64,000 nucleotides of DNA from Rubrivivax sp. (lineage in GTDB: Bacteria > Pseudomonadota > Gammaproteobacteria > Burkholderiales > Burkholderiaceae_C). Positions 55,838 to 63,185 of the stretch are shown in pieces. Where the stretch lies: contig JAUXRG010000048.1 in assembly GCA_030681795.1 (NCBI GenBank), positions 1 through 64,000 of the forward strand, given 5' to 3'. The notes beneath the pieces are model-generated. The model ran no database searches. It was not told the origin of the DNA and saw only the letters and a list, made by a program, of their open reading frames with translations. The stretch's first letter is position 1. The number at the start of each line of letters is the position of its first letter. The position numbers and the translations under genes were made by a program.

Positions 55838-55914
55838 GGCCGCCGCGGAACCGGCTTCGCCGGGCCGCCGGGGGCGCCCCCTGGGGGGAGCGCCGCAGGC
55901 GCCTCGGGGGGGAC
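55838..55914. repeat. GC-rich intergenic repeat between the SDR and hydrolase genes
   Basis: In the 146-bp gap, CCGGC-TTC-GCCGG (55851-55863), the palindrome GGGGGCGCCCCC (55870-55881) and a GGGGGG run (55883-55888) form a block. Its reverse complement carries CTCCCCCCAGGGGGCGCCCC, related to the repeat before the helicase gene at 17610. The rest of the gap (55769-55837) shows no feature. The element would form stable RNA hairpins in the operon transcript. Confidence 0.55.
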
Positions 55915-56682
55915 TCAATTACTCCAGCCGCCGTCGATGACTTGCGCGGTGCCGGTGGTGAAGGCGGATTCGTCGCTCGCCAGGTAGACCGCCAGCGCGG
56001 CAATTTCTTCGACGCGGCCCAGCCGGCCCATGGGCTGGCGCGCCACGAACAGGGCTTCCACCTGCACCAGCGTCTGGCCGGTGGCCTGGGCCTGGGCGAC
56101 CACGCGTTCGCGCCACGAGGGCGACTCCACGGTGCCGGGGCAGATGGCATTGCAGCGGATGCCGCGGGTGACGAAATCGGCCGCCACGGCCTTGGTCAGC
56201 CCGATGACGGCGGCCTTGCTGCTGCCGTAGACGAAGCGGTTGGGCGCGCCCTTGAGGCTGCCGACCACCGAGGCCACATTGATGATCGAACCGCCGCCCC
56301 GGGCCAGCATGCCGGGCAGGAAGGCCTTGATGGTGCGGAAGTGCGAGCGCACGTTGAGGTCGAAGGCGAAGGCCCATTCGTCTTCGGTGCAGTCCAGCAC
56401 CGTGCCGGCGTGGACGAAGCCGGCGCCGTTGAAGAGCACGTCCACCGGGCCATGGGCCGCGGCGGCCGCGGTGATGGCGGCGGCGTCGGTGACATCCAAC
56501 CGCTGCGTCGTGCAGCCGCACTCGGCTTGCAGGGTGTGCAGCGCCTCGGTGCTGATGTCGGTGGCCACCACGCGCGCACCTTCGCGAACGAAGGCCAGTG
56601 CGGTGGCGCGGCCTATGCCCTGGCCGGCGGCGGTGATGAAGGCGGTCTTGTCGGCCAGACGGCCCGTCTGTGCTTGTGTCAT
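55915..56682 (-). CDS. SDR oxidoreductase, probable 2-keto-3-deoxy sugar-acid dehydrogenase
   Basis: A 255-residue classical short-chain dehydrogenase. The cofactor motif is TAAGQGIGRATALAF near residues 17-31, with an acidic residue after the second strand (VVATDIS) that favours NAD+. The catalytic Ser-Tyr-Lys is in NVASVVGSL and YGSSKAA. The opening GRLADKTAFITAAGQGIGRA and the ending DGGWSN resemble 2-keto-3-deoxy-L-fuconate dehydrogenases and the related BDH2 group. Beside an FAH hydrolase and a sugar-acid dehydratase, oxidation of a 2-keto-3-deoxy acid is the natural role. Confidence 0.85.
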   Translation of the reverse strand: MTQAQTGRLADKTAFITAAGQGIGRATALAFVREGARVVATDISTEALHTLQAECGCTTQRLDVTDAAAITAAAAAHGPVDVLFNGAGFVHAGTVLDCTEDEWAFAFDLNVRSHFRTIKAFLPGMLARGGGSIINVASVVGSLKGAPNRFVYGSSKAAVIGLTKAVAADFVTRGIRCNAICPGTVESPSWRERVVAQAQATGQTLVQVEALFVARQPMGRLGRVEEIAALAVYLASDESAFTTGTAQVIDGGWSN

Positions 56683-56697
56683 TGCGGGGTCCTTTGG

Positions 56698-57447
56698 TCA
56701 GCCGCGGCCGACATAGGGCATCTTGGTCGCCATCACGGTCATGAAGAGCACGTTGGCGCTGAGCGGCAGCCGGGCCATGGCCATGAAGGTGTCGGTGACC
56801 GCAGAGAGATCCATGCGCGGCTCGGGTTTGATGCTGCCATCGGCCTGCGGCACGCCGGCCACCATGCGTGCCGTCATGTCACTGGCCACGTTGCCGATGT
56901 CGATCTGGCCCACGGCGATGTCGAAGGGCCGGCCGTCCAGCGCCGCGGCACGCGTGAGGCCGGTCACCGCGTGCTTGGTGGCGGTGTAGGCGATCGAGCC
57001 CGGCCGCGGCGCATGGGCCGAGATCGAGCCGTTGTTGATGATGCGGCCGCCCTGCGGCTGCTGCTCGCGCATGAGCTTGAATGCCGCAGCCAGGCAGTAG
57101 AAGGCGCCGTTGAGGTTGGTGTCGACGACGCGCCGCCAGGCCGCGCCGCCGAGTTCGTCGGGCGTTTGCACGCTCAGGCCGGTGCCGGCGTTGTTGAAGA
57201 GCAGGTCCAGGCGGCCGAAGCGCTGGCGCACGGTGTCGAAGAGGGCGGCGACCGCGGTCTCGTCGGACACGTCGCAGGGCACGGCGAGTCCCCGCGAGGC
57301 GTGCTCGCCGGTGGCGGCGATGGCCGCGTTGAGTGTTTCGATGTGGCGCCCGGTGAAGACGACGCTCCAGCCGTCATGCAGCAGCGCCGTGGCGCAGCCC
57401 TGGCCGATGCCGCTGCCGGCCCCGGTGACGAGTGCGATCTTGTTCAT
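56698..57447 (-). CDS. SDR family oxidoreductase
   Basis: A 249-residue short-chain dehydrogenase with TGAGSGIGQGCATAL near residues 8-22, NNAGTG, the catalytic Ser in NNGSISAHAPRPGS and YTATKHA. Arg/Gly after the second strand (VFTGRHIE) suggests NADP(H). It differs clearly from the neighbouring SDR at 55915 and may act on the free sugar or at another oxidation step. It is 15 bp upstream of that gene in the same minus-strand operon. Confidence 0.85.
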   Translation of the reverse strand: MNKIALVTGAGSGIGQGCATALLHDGWSVVFTGRHIETLNAAIAATGEHASRGLAVPCDVSDETAVAALFDTVRQRFGRLDLLFNNAGTGLSVQTPDELGGAAWRRVVDTNLNGAFYCLAAAFKLMREQQPQGGRIINNGSISAHAPRPGSIAYTATKHAVTGLTRAAALDGRPFDIAVGQIDIGNVASDMTARMVAGVPQADGSIKPEPRMDLSAVTDTFMAMARLPLSANVLFMTVMATKMPYVGRG

Positions 57448-57478
57448 GGTCAGTGGTTGTGGCCGCTGCTGCGCAGCT

Positions 57479-57541
57479 TAACTTGGCTGCGCCAAGTTAG
57501 CCTGCACCGCAACCATTGAAGGTCAGTGACCTTCAATGGTT
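57479..57541. repeat. Two perfect inverted repeats between dehydratase and SDR genes
   Basis: TAACTTGGC (57479-57487) and GCCAAGTTA (57491-57499) form a 9-bp stem with a 3-nt loop. AACCATTGAAGGTCA (57511-57525) and its exact reverse complement (57527-57541) flank a single G, giving a 31-bp dyad. That dyad covers the dehydratase stop codon (57533-57535). Neither is followed by a T-tract on the minus strand. In RNA they would form stable intercistronic hairpins; in DNA they could bind a dimeric regulator. Confidence 0.75.
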
Positions 57542-59269
57542 GTCCTTGGGAACGAAGGCCCCGCGCTGGCCGCGCAGGAAGTCGAGGTCGGCGCCTTCGT
57601 CGGCCTGCAGCACGTGGTCGGTATAGAGCTTCCAGTAGCCGCTTTGCAGCACCGGCACGGGTGGCTGCCAGGCCGCGCGGCGGCGCGCCAGCTCGGCGTC
57701 GTCGACGTGCAGGTGCAACTTGCGCGCCGCCACATCCAGCGTGATGAGGTCGCCGTTCTTCACCAGCGCCAGGTTGCCGCCGGCAGCGGCTTCGGGCGTG
57801 GTGTGCAGCACCACGGTGCCGTAGGCGGTGCCGCTCATGCGCGCGTCGCTGATGCGCACCATGTCCGTGACGCCCTTGCGCAGCACCTTGGGCGGCAGCG
57901 GCATATTGCCCACCTCGGCCATGCCGGGGTAGCCCTTGGGGCCGCAGTTCTTCAGCACCAGCACGCAGGTCTCGTCGACGTCGAGGTTCTCGTCGTCGAT
58001 GCGCTTGTGGAAGTCGTCGCTGTCTTCGAACACCACCGCGCGGCCGGTGTGCTGCATCAGCGCGGGCGTGGCTGCGCTGGGCTTGATGACGGCGCCGCGT
58101 GGCGCCAGGTTGCCGCGCAGCACGGCGATGCCGGCGTTGGCCTTGAAGGGCTCAGCCAGGGTCTTGATGACGGCCGGGTTCCAGTTCTCGGCCGCAGCGA
58201 TGTTCTCGCCCACCGTGCAGCCGTTGGCGGTGACGGCACCCAGGTGCAGCACCGAGGCGATTTCCTTCATCACCACCGGCAGCCCGCCGGCGTAGCAGAA
58301 GTCTTCCATCAGGTACTGACCGCTGGGCTGCAGGTTCACCAGGCAGGGCAGTTCGCTGGCCAGGCGGTCGAAGTCGTCGATGGTCAGCGGCACGCCCAGG
58401 CGGCCGGCGATGGCGATCAGGTGAATCACGGCGTTGGTGCTGCCGCCGATGGCCGCCAGCGTGCGGATGGCGTTCTCGAAGGCCTCGCGGGTGAGGATGC
58501 TGGAGAGCAATTGGTCCTCGTGGACCATGTCCACGATACGCCGGCCGGCCTCGCGGGCGATGAGGTTGCGCCGGCCGTCCACGGCGGGGTAGGCCGCGTT
58601 GCCCGGCAGCCCCACGCCCAGGGCCTCGACCATGCAGGCCATGGTGCTGGCCGTGCCCATGGTCATGCAGCTGCCATGGCTGCGGTGCATGCAGCTCTCG
58701 GCTTCGAGGAAGTCGGCCAGCTTGAGCGTGCCGGCACGCACCTGCTCGCTCATCTGCCACACGCCGGTGCCCGAGCCCAGGTCCTGGCCGCGCCACTTGC
58801 CGTTGAGCATGGGCCCACCGCTGACGCCGATGGTCGGCAGGTCGACGCTGGCCGCGCCCATCATCAGGCTGGGCGTGGTCTTGTCGCAGCCCATGAGCAG
58901 CACCACGCCGTCCATCGGGTTGCCGCGGATGCTCTCTTCCACATCCATGCTGGCCAGGTTGCGGTAGAGCATGGCGGTGGGGCGCAGCAGCGTCTCGCCC
59001 AACGACATGACAGGGAACTCGAGCGGGAAGCCGCCCGCTTCGTAGACGCCGATCTTCACTTGCTCGGCCAGCGTGCGGAAGTGGCTGTTGCAAGGCGTGA
59101 ATTCGCTGTAGGTGTTGCAGATGCCGATGACGGGCCGGCCGTCGAACTGGTCGTGCGGGATGCCGCGCCCCTTGACCCAGCTGCGGTAGGTGAAGCCGTC
59201 GCGGTCTTGTCGGCCGAACCATTGCTGGCTGCGCAGTTCTTCGGGGCGTTTGCGTGGCTTGGCGCTCAT
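57533..59269 (-). CDS. IlvD/Edd family sugar-acid dehydratase (L-arabinonate dehydratase-like)
   Basis: A 578-residue iron-sulfur dehydratase. Cluster cysteines are in TYSEFTPCNSHF, LLMGCDKTTPS and GCTVGE-type TANGCTVGENIA. The conserved SGGPMLNGKWRG and DARMSGTAYGT segments are present. Length and the N-terminus RSQQWFGRQDRDGFTYRSWV match the pentonate/hexonate dehydratases (L-arabinonate, D-xylonate, and similar) rather than IlvD or Edd. It should convert an aldonic acid to its 2-keto-3-deoxy form as the first step of this operon. ATG 59269 is favoured over the ATG at 59308. Confidence 0.87.
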   Translation of the reverse strand: MSAKPRKRPEELRSQQWFGRQDRDGFTYRSWVKGRGIPHDQFDGRPVIGICNTYSEFTPCNSHFRTLAEQVKIGVYEAGGFPLEFPVMSLGETLLRPTAMLYRNLASMDVEESIRGNPMDGVVLLMGCDKTTPSLMMGAASVDLPTIGVSGGPMLNGKWRGQDLGSGTGVWQMSEQVRAGTLKLADFLEAESCMHRSHGSCMTMGTASTMACMVEALGVGLPGNAAYPAVDGRRNLIAREAGRRIVDMVHEDQLLSSILTREAFENAIRTLAAIGGSTNAVIHLIAIAGRLGVPLTIDDFDRLASELPCLVNLQPSGQYLMEDFCYAGGLPVVMKEIASVLHLGAVTANGCTVGENIAAAENWNPAVIKTLAEPFKANAGIAVLRGNLAPRGAVIKPSAATPALMQHTGRAVVFEDSDDFHKRIDDENLDVDETCVLVLKNCGPKGYPGMAEVGNMPLPPKVLRKGVTDMVRISDARMSGTAYGTVVLHTTPEAAAGGNLALVKNGDLITLDVAARKLHLHVDDAELARRRAAWQPPVPVLQSGYWKLYTDHVLQADEGADLDFLRGQRGAFVPKDNH

Positions 59270-59365
59270 GGGTGCTGGCTTTCCCGGGTGGGGTGACGGG
59301 GCGGACACAGATAATATGGTATGACGATTGCAACCGCAGCCGTAGAACCCCTAGGAGCCTTGATC
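59270..59365. promoter_or_regulatory. Divergent control region of the sugar-acid genes
   Basis: The 96-bp gap between the dehydratase and the dehydrogenase has an AT-rich island, ATAATATGGTATGAC at 59311-59325, in otherwise GC-rich DNA. It offers TATTAT on the minus strand (59311-59316) and TAATAT on the plus strand (59312-59317) as back-to-back -10s. The core ATA-TGG-TAT (59314-59322) is a short dyad of the kind bound by GntR/FadR-type regulators, and one is encoded at 61562. AGGAG at 59353-59357 serves the GTG at 59366. Confidence 0.45.
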
Positions 59366-60334
59366 GTGTCCGATATCCATGTGCTGGCGGTGGCCCGGCT
59401 CTCGCCGCTGTTCATGCCGCAACTGCAGGCCGCTTTCCAGTTGCACGACCGGCTGCACGAGACCGACCCCGAGGCGCTGGCCGCGGTGGCCCCGCGGGTG
59501 CGTGGCATCGCCGCCAGCGCCGATTCCAGGGTCGGCGCCGAGCTCATCGCGCAGTTGCCGGCGCTGGAGATCATCTCGGTCATGGGGGTGGGCTACGACG
59601 GCGTGGCCGTGGCGGCGGCGAAGTCGCGGGGCGTGGTCGTCACCCACACGCCGGAGGTGCTCAACGACGACGTCGCTGACCTGGCCATCGGGCTGATGCT
59701 CTGCGCCGCACGCCAGTTGCCCGCGGCCGACCGCCACGTGCGCAGCGGCGAGTGGGCGCGCAGCGGCGCGATGCCGCTGGCGCGCAAGATGAGCGGGGCG
59801 CGGCTGGGCCTGATCGGCATGGGCCGCATCGGGCAGGCCATCGCGCTGCGTGCGCTGGCCTTCGGCATGAGCGTGGCCTACACGGCGCGCAACGAGCGCG
59901 CCGGGCTGGCGTACCGGTTCTTTCCCGACGCGCGCCGGCTGGCCGAGGCGGTGGACTACCTCGTCGTGATCACTCCCGGGGGTGCCGCCACGCGCCACCT
60001 CGTCAACGCCGAAGTGCTGCAGGCTTTGGGGCAGGGCGCGGGCCGGGGCATCCTGGTCAACGTGGCGCGCGGCTCGGTGGTGGATGAAGAGGCGCTCATC
60101 CACGCGCTGGAGCGCGGCGTCATCGCCGGTGCGGCGCTCGATGTATTCGAGAACGAACCCCATGTGCCCGAGCGGCTGCGCGCCCTGCCGCACGTGGTGC
60201 TGGCGCCGCACATCGGCAGCGCCACGGCACAGACGCGCCAGGCCATGGCCGACCTCGCCATGGCCAACCTCTTGGCTCACTTCAGCGGCCGGCCGCTGCC
60301 TTCGCCCGTTCCCGAATGCCGGCCTGAATCATGA
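59366..60334 (+). CDS. D-2-hydroxyacid dehydrogenase (hydroxypyruvate/glyoxylate reductase type)
   Basis: A 322-residue NAD(P)-dependent enzyme with all catalytic residues: GMGRIGQAI cofactor loop, Arg in VARGSVVDEEAL, Glu in DVFENEP and His in APHIGSAT. It may reduce glyoxylate, hydroxypyruvate or a 2-keto sugar acid formed by the pathway. The GTG start at 59366 has AGGAG eight bases upstream and gives MSDIHVLAVARLSP; the in-frame ATG at 59321 lacks a ribosome-binding site and lies in the promoter island. The stop overlaps the next SDR's start (ATGA). Confidence 0.88.
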   Translation: MSDIHVLAVARLSPLFMPQLQAAFQLHDRLHETDPEALAAVAPRVRGIAASADSRVGAELIAQLPALEIISVMGVGYDGVAVAAAKSRGVVVTHTPEVLNDDVADLAIGLMLCAARQLPAADRHVRSGEWARSGAMPLARKMSGARLGLIGMGRIGQAIALRALAFGMSVAYTARNERAGLAYRFFPDARRLAEAVDYLVVITPGGAATRHLVNAEVLQALGQGAGRGILVNVARGSVVDEEALIHALERGVIAGAALDVFENEPHVPERLRALPHVVLAPHIGSATAQTRQAMADLAMANLLAHFSGRPLPSPVPECRPES

Positions 60335-61101
60335 TCACGGCCGACACCTTTCGCCTCGATGGCCGGCTGGCGCTGGTCACCGGCTCGTCCACCGGCATCG
60401 GCCTGGCCCTGGCGCGCGGCCTGGCGCAGGCCGGCGCCGCGGTGGTGCTCAACGGGCGTGACGGCACGCGCCTGGCCGCGGCGGCGGCCGCCCTCGCTGC
60501 CGAGGGCCACCGCGTGGAGGTGCGGGCTTTCGACACCACCGACGCCGCGGCGGTGGAGCAGGCCGTGGCCTCCATCGAGGCCGAGGTCGGGCCCATCGCC
60601 ATCCTCGTCAACAACGCCGGCATCACCCGCCGCGCACCCTTCCACGAGCTGGCGGCGGCCGACTGGGACGCGGTGATGCGCACCAATGTCGATGGCATCT
60701 TCCACGTCGGCCAGGCCGTGGCCCGGCGCATGGTGCCGCGCCGGAGCGGCCGCATCATCAATATCTGCTCGGTGATGAGCGAGCTGGGCCGCCCCGGCAC
60801 GGCGGCCTACACCACGAGCAAGGGCGCGGCCAAGATGCTGACCAAGAGCATGGCCGTCGACCTGGCACCGCATGGCATCAATGTCAACGGCATCGCGCCG
60901 GGCTATTTCAGGACCGACATGACGGCGGCGTTGACGGCGGATGCCCGGTTCAGCGCCTGGGTCGTCGAGCGCACGCCGCTGCGCCGTTGGGGCGAGGTGC
61001 AAGACCTGGCTCCCGCTGCGGTATTTCTGGCCAGCGACGCCTCGCGTTTTGTCACCGGCCACATCCTGGTGGTCGACGGCGGCCTGACGGCTACCCTCTG
61101 A
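60331..61101 (+). CDS. SDR oxidoreductase, gluconate 5-dehydrogenase-like
   Basis: A 256-residue short-chain dehydrogenase. VTGSSTGIGLALARGL near residues 15-30, VLNGRDGTRL after the second strand (Arg, favouring NADP), NNAGIT, and the triad in ICSVMSELGRPGTAAYTTSK. This is closest in pattern to gluconate 5-dehydrogenase and 3-ketoacyl reductase relatives that act on sugar acids. It is translationally coupled to the hydroxyacid dehydrogenase gene and followed 9 bp later by a cupin. Confidence 0.86.
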   Translation: MITADTFRLDGRLALVTGSSTGIGLALARGLAQAGAAVVLNGRDGTRLAAAAAALAAEGHRVEVRAFDTTDAAAVEQAVASIEAEVGPIAILVNNAGITRRAPFHELAAADWDAVMRTNVDGIFHVGQAVARRMVPRRSGRIINICSVMSELGRPGTAAYTTSKGAAKMLTKSMAVDLAPHGINVNGIAPGYFRTDMTAALTADARFSAWVVERTPLRRWGEVQDLAPAAVFLASDASRFVTGHILVVDGGLTATL

Positions 61102-61110
61102 GGCCCGGCG

Positions 61111-61491
61111 ATGCAATTCACGAAGATCGTGCTCTACACCGACACCGAAGGCCGCGCCCGTTTTCGGGAAGAGGCGCTGGCGCTGAGCGAGGGCAAGCCG
61201 CAGGCCCGCCTCTCGCCGCTGTGGCCCAGCAGCGGGTACCAGCTGCGCATGAGCCCGGTCGGCTTTCGCAGCGAGTTTCACTGCACCGAGCATCCGCAGT
61301 GGCTGTTCGTGCTGGGCGGGCAGATGGAGATCTTCCTGCAGGACGGCAGCTCGCGCGTCTTCGGCCCCGGCCAGCACTTCTATTCGGCCGACACCCTGCC
61401 TGCCGGCGCCACCTTCGACCCCGGCGTGCACGGCCACCGCAGCCGGCAGCTGGGTGACGAGCCGCTGGTGACCCTGTTCGTTCGCGGATGA
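61111..61491 (+). CDS. Cupin-fold protein
   Basis: A 126-residue single-domain cupin. The core has FHCTEHPQWLFVLGGQMEIF and GPGQHFYSADTLPAGATFD, with histidines (His in FHCTEH and in GQHF) that could hold a metal. Length and the N-terminal FTKIVLYTDTEGRARFREE resemble small cupins seen in sugar-acid gene clusters. An isomerase, lactonase-assisting or sensing role is possible; I cannot choose. Third gene of the plus-strand operon. Confidence 0.75.
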   Translation: MQFTKIVLYTDTEGRARFREEALALSEGKPQARLSPLWPSSGYQLRMSPVGFRSEFHCTEHPQWLFVLGGQMEIFLQDGSSRVFGPGQHFYSADTLPAGATFDPGVHGHRSRQLGDEPLVTLFVRG

Positions 61492-61503
61492 GCACGCCGG
61501 GCC

Positions 61504-61536
61504 GTCCCAAGTGCTCATGCTCCCGCTTGGCGGGAC
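61504..61536 (+). promoter_or_regulatory. Imperfect stem-loop between cupin and regulator genes
   Basis: GTCCC (61504-61508) pairs with GGGAC (61532-61536), with AAG (61509-61511) and CTT (61526-61528) extending the stem past a bulge. There is no T-tract. It may limit read-through from the enzyme genes into the regulator gene. Confidence 0.3.
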
Positions 61537-61561
61537 CAGCCGAAGGCCGTAGGGTGCCCAA

Positions 61562-62323
61562 TTGATCAAGAACGTCCACGGCCGCACGCTGGAGCTGCTG
61601 GGCGAAGCCATCGTGGCCGGGCGCTACGCGCCGGGGGGCTCGATGCCGCCCGAGCCGACCCTGGGCGAAGAGCTCGGTGTCAGTCGCACGGTGGTGCGCG
61701 AGGCCGTGAAGTCGCTGGCGGCCAAGGGCCTGGTCACCACCGGGCCGAAGGTCGGGACGCGCGTCCTGCCGGCCGAACAGTGGAACTGGTTCGACCCCGA
61801 CGTCGTGGCCTGGCAGAGCCGCGTCGGCCTGACGCGCGAGTTCCTGCGCGATCTGCAGGAGCTGCGCCGCGTGGTCGAGCCCGCCGCCGCGCGGCTGGCC
61901 GCCGACCGCGCCACGGTGCAGGACATCGCGGAAATCGAGGCCGCCTACACCGGCATGAAGGAGGCCATCGAACACGGCGGCGACTACGTGCGGCATGACC
62001 TGGCATTCCACCAGGGCCTGCTGCGCGCCAGCCATAACCGCATGGTGGTGCAGATGGGCAAGGCGCTGTCGGCCTTGCTGCGCACCAGCTTTGAGCTTTC
62101 GACGCTGCGCCATGAAGGGCCCGCCGAATCACTGCCCTTGCACCGGGCCGTGCTGGACGCCGTGGTCGCCCGTTCACCCGACGCGGCCGAGGCGGCCAGC
62201 CTGGCCCAGATCGAGGGTGCGCGACGCGACATCGAGCTCGTCCTGGCTTCGCGCCGCAAGCTGCCTTCGCTCAGCGCCCCGGCCCCGCGGCTCAAGGCGC
62301 CGCGCGGGGCGGTCACTCCTTGA
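61562..62323 (+). CDS. FadR-type GntR family transcriptional regulator
   Basis: A 253-residue repressor-type protein. The N-terminal winged helix-turn-helix has GRYAPGGSMPPEPTLGEELG then VSRTVVREAVKSLAAKGLV. The C-terminal FCD helical domain contains the metal/ligand residues Asp and His in HDLAFHQGLLRASHN and a later His in PLHRAVLDAV. The start is a TTG at 61562 with AGGG seven bases upstream. It is the obvious candidate to bind the AT-rich divergent region at 59311-59325. Ligands of such regulators are usually sugar acids. Its 3' end overlaps the convergent permease by 11 bp. Confidence 0.9.
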   Translation: MIKNVHGRTLELLGEAIVAGRYAPGGSMPPEPTLGEELGVSRTVVREAVKSLAAKGLVTTGPKVGTRVLPAEQWNWFDPDVVAWQSRVGLTREFLRDLQELRRVVEPAAARLAADRATVQDIAEIEAAYTGMKEAIEHGGDYVRHDLAFHQGLLRASHNRMVVQMGKALSALLRTSFELSTLRHEGPAESLPLHRAVLDAVVARSPDAAEAASLAQIEGARRDIELVLASRRKLPSLSAPAPRLKAPRGAVTP

Positions 62324-63185
62324 CCGACCCGGTCATGCCCGAGACATAGTGCTCGACGAAGAACGAGTAAATGAAGGCCACCGGCAGCGAGCCGAGCAGC
62401 GCGCCGGCCATCAGCGAGCCCCAGTGATAGACATCGCCCTCGACCAGTTCGGTGACCACGCCCACGGGCACGGTCTTGTTCTCCGACGACGAGACAAAGG
62501 TCAGCGCGTAGATGAATTCGTTCCAGCTCAGCGTGAAGGCGAAGATGCCGGCTGAGATCAGCCCCGGCACCGCCAGTGGCAGGATGATCTTGGTGAGGAT
62601 CTGCCAGCGGCTCGCGCCGTCGATGAGTGCGCATTCTTCGAGCTCGTAGGGGATGGTGCGGAAGTAGCCCATCAGCAGCCAGGTGCAAAACGGAATCAGG
62701 AAGGTCGGGTAGGACAGGATCAGCGCCATGCGGGTGTCGAACAGCCCGAGCTGGAAGATGATGGTCGACAGCGGAATGAAGAGGATGGACGGGGGCACCA
62801 GGTAGGCCAGGAAGATGGCCCCCCCGACGGACTTGGCGCCCTGGAAGCGCAGCCGCTCGATCGCGTAGGCCGCCAGCACCGCAGCCACCAGAGACACCGT
62901 GGTGGACACCACCGAGACGACCACCGTATTCCACAGCCACTCCGGGTACGGGGTTTCAAACAGCAGCTTGTGGAAGTGCGCGAGCGTGGGCTTCAGGGTC
63001 CAGAAAGGGTTGGCGTCACGCGAGAGCAGGTCTTCGTTGGGCTTCACCGAGGTGACGACCATCCAGTAGAACGGGAACAGCAGCACGAAGACGAAGATGC
63101 CCAGCGGGATGTAGATCGTGACCCAGCGGCGCGGCAGCGATTGCAGGAAGTCCATGCCGACGATGTCGTCATTTCGCGCGCTCAC
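62313..63185 (-). CDS. Carbohydrate ABC transporter permease (MalG-like)
   Basis: Inner-membrane subunit of a CUT1-type sugar importer, 290 residues, with six hydrophobic segments and the EAA loop ELEECALIDGASRWQILTKI that docks the ATPase. The start is a GTG at 63185 that overlaps the stop of the upstream permease (GTGA) and has AGGGGG just upstream. The ATG at 63155 has no ribosome-binding site. The binding protein and ATPase genes must lie beyond the window edge. Together with the sugar-acid enzymes it suggests uptake of the sugar catabolised here. Confidence 0.9.
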   Translation of the reverse strand: MSARNDDIVGMDFLQSLPRRWVTIYIPLGIFVFVLLFPFYWMVVTSVKPNEDLLSRDANPFWTLKPTLAHFHKLLFETPYPEWLWNTVVVSVVSTTVSLVAAVLAAYAIERLRFQGAKSVGGAIFLAYLVPPSILFIPLSTIIFQLGLFDTRMALILSYPTFLIPFCTWLLMGYFRTIPYELEECALIDGASRWQILTKIILPLAVPGLISAGIFAFTLSWNEFIYALTFVSSSENKTVPVGVVTELVEGDVYHWGSLMAGALLGSLPVAFIYSFFVEHYVSGMTGSVKE

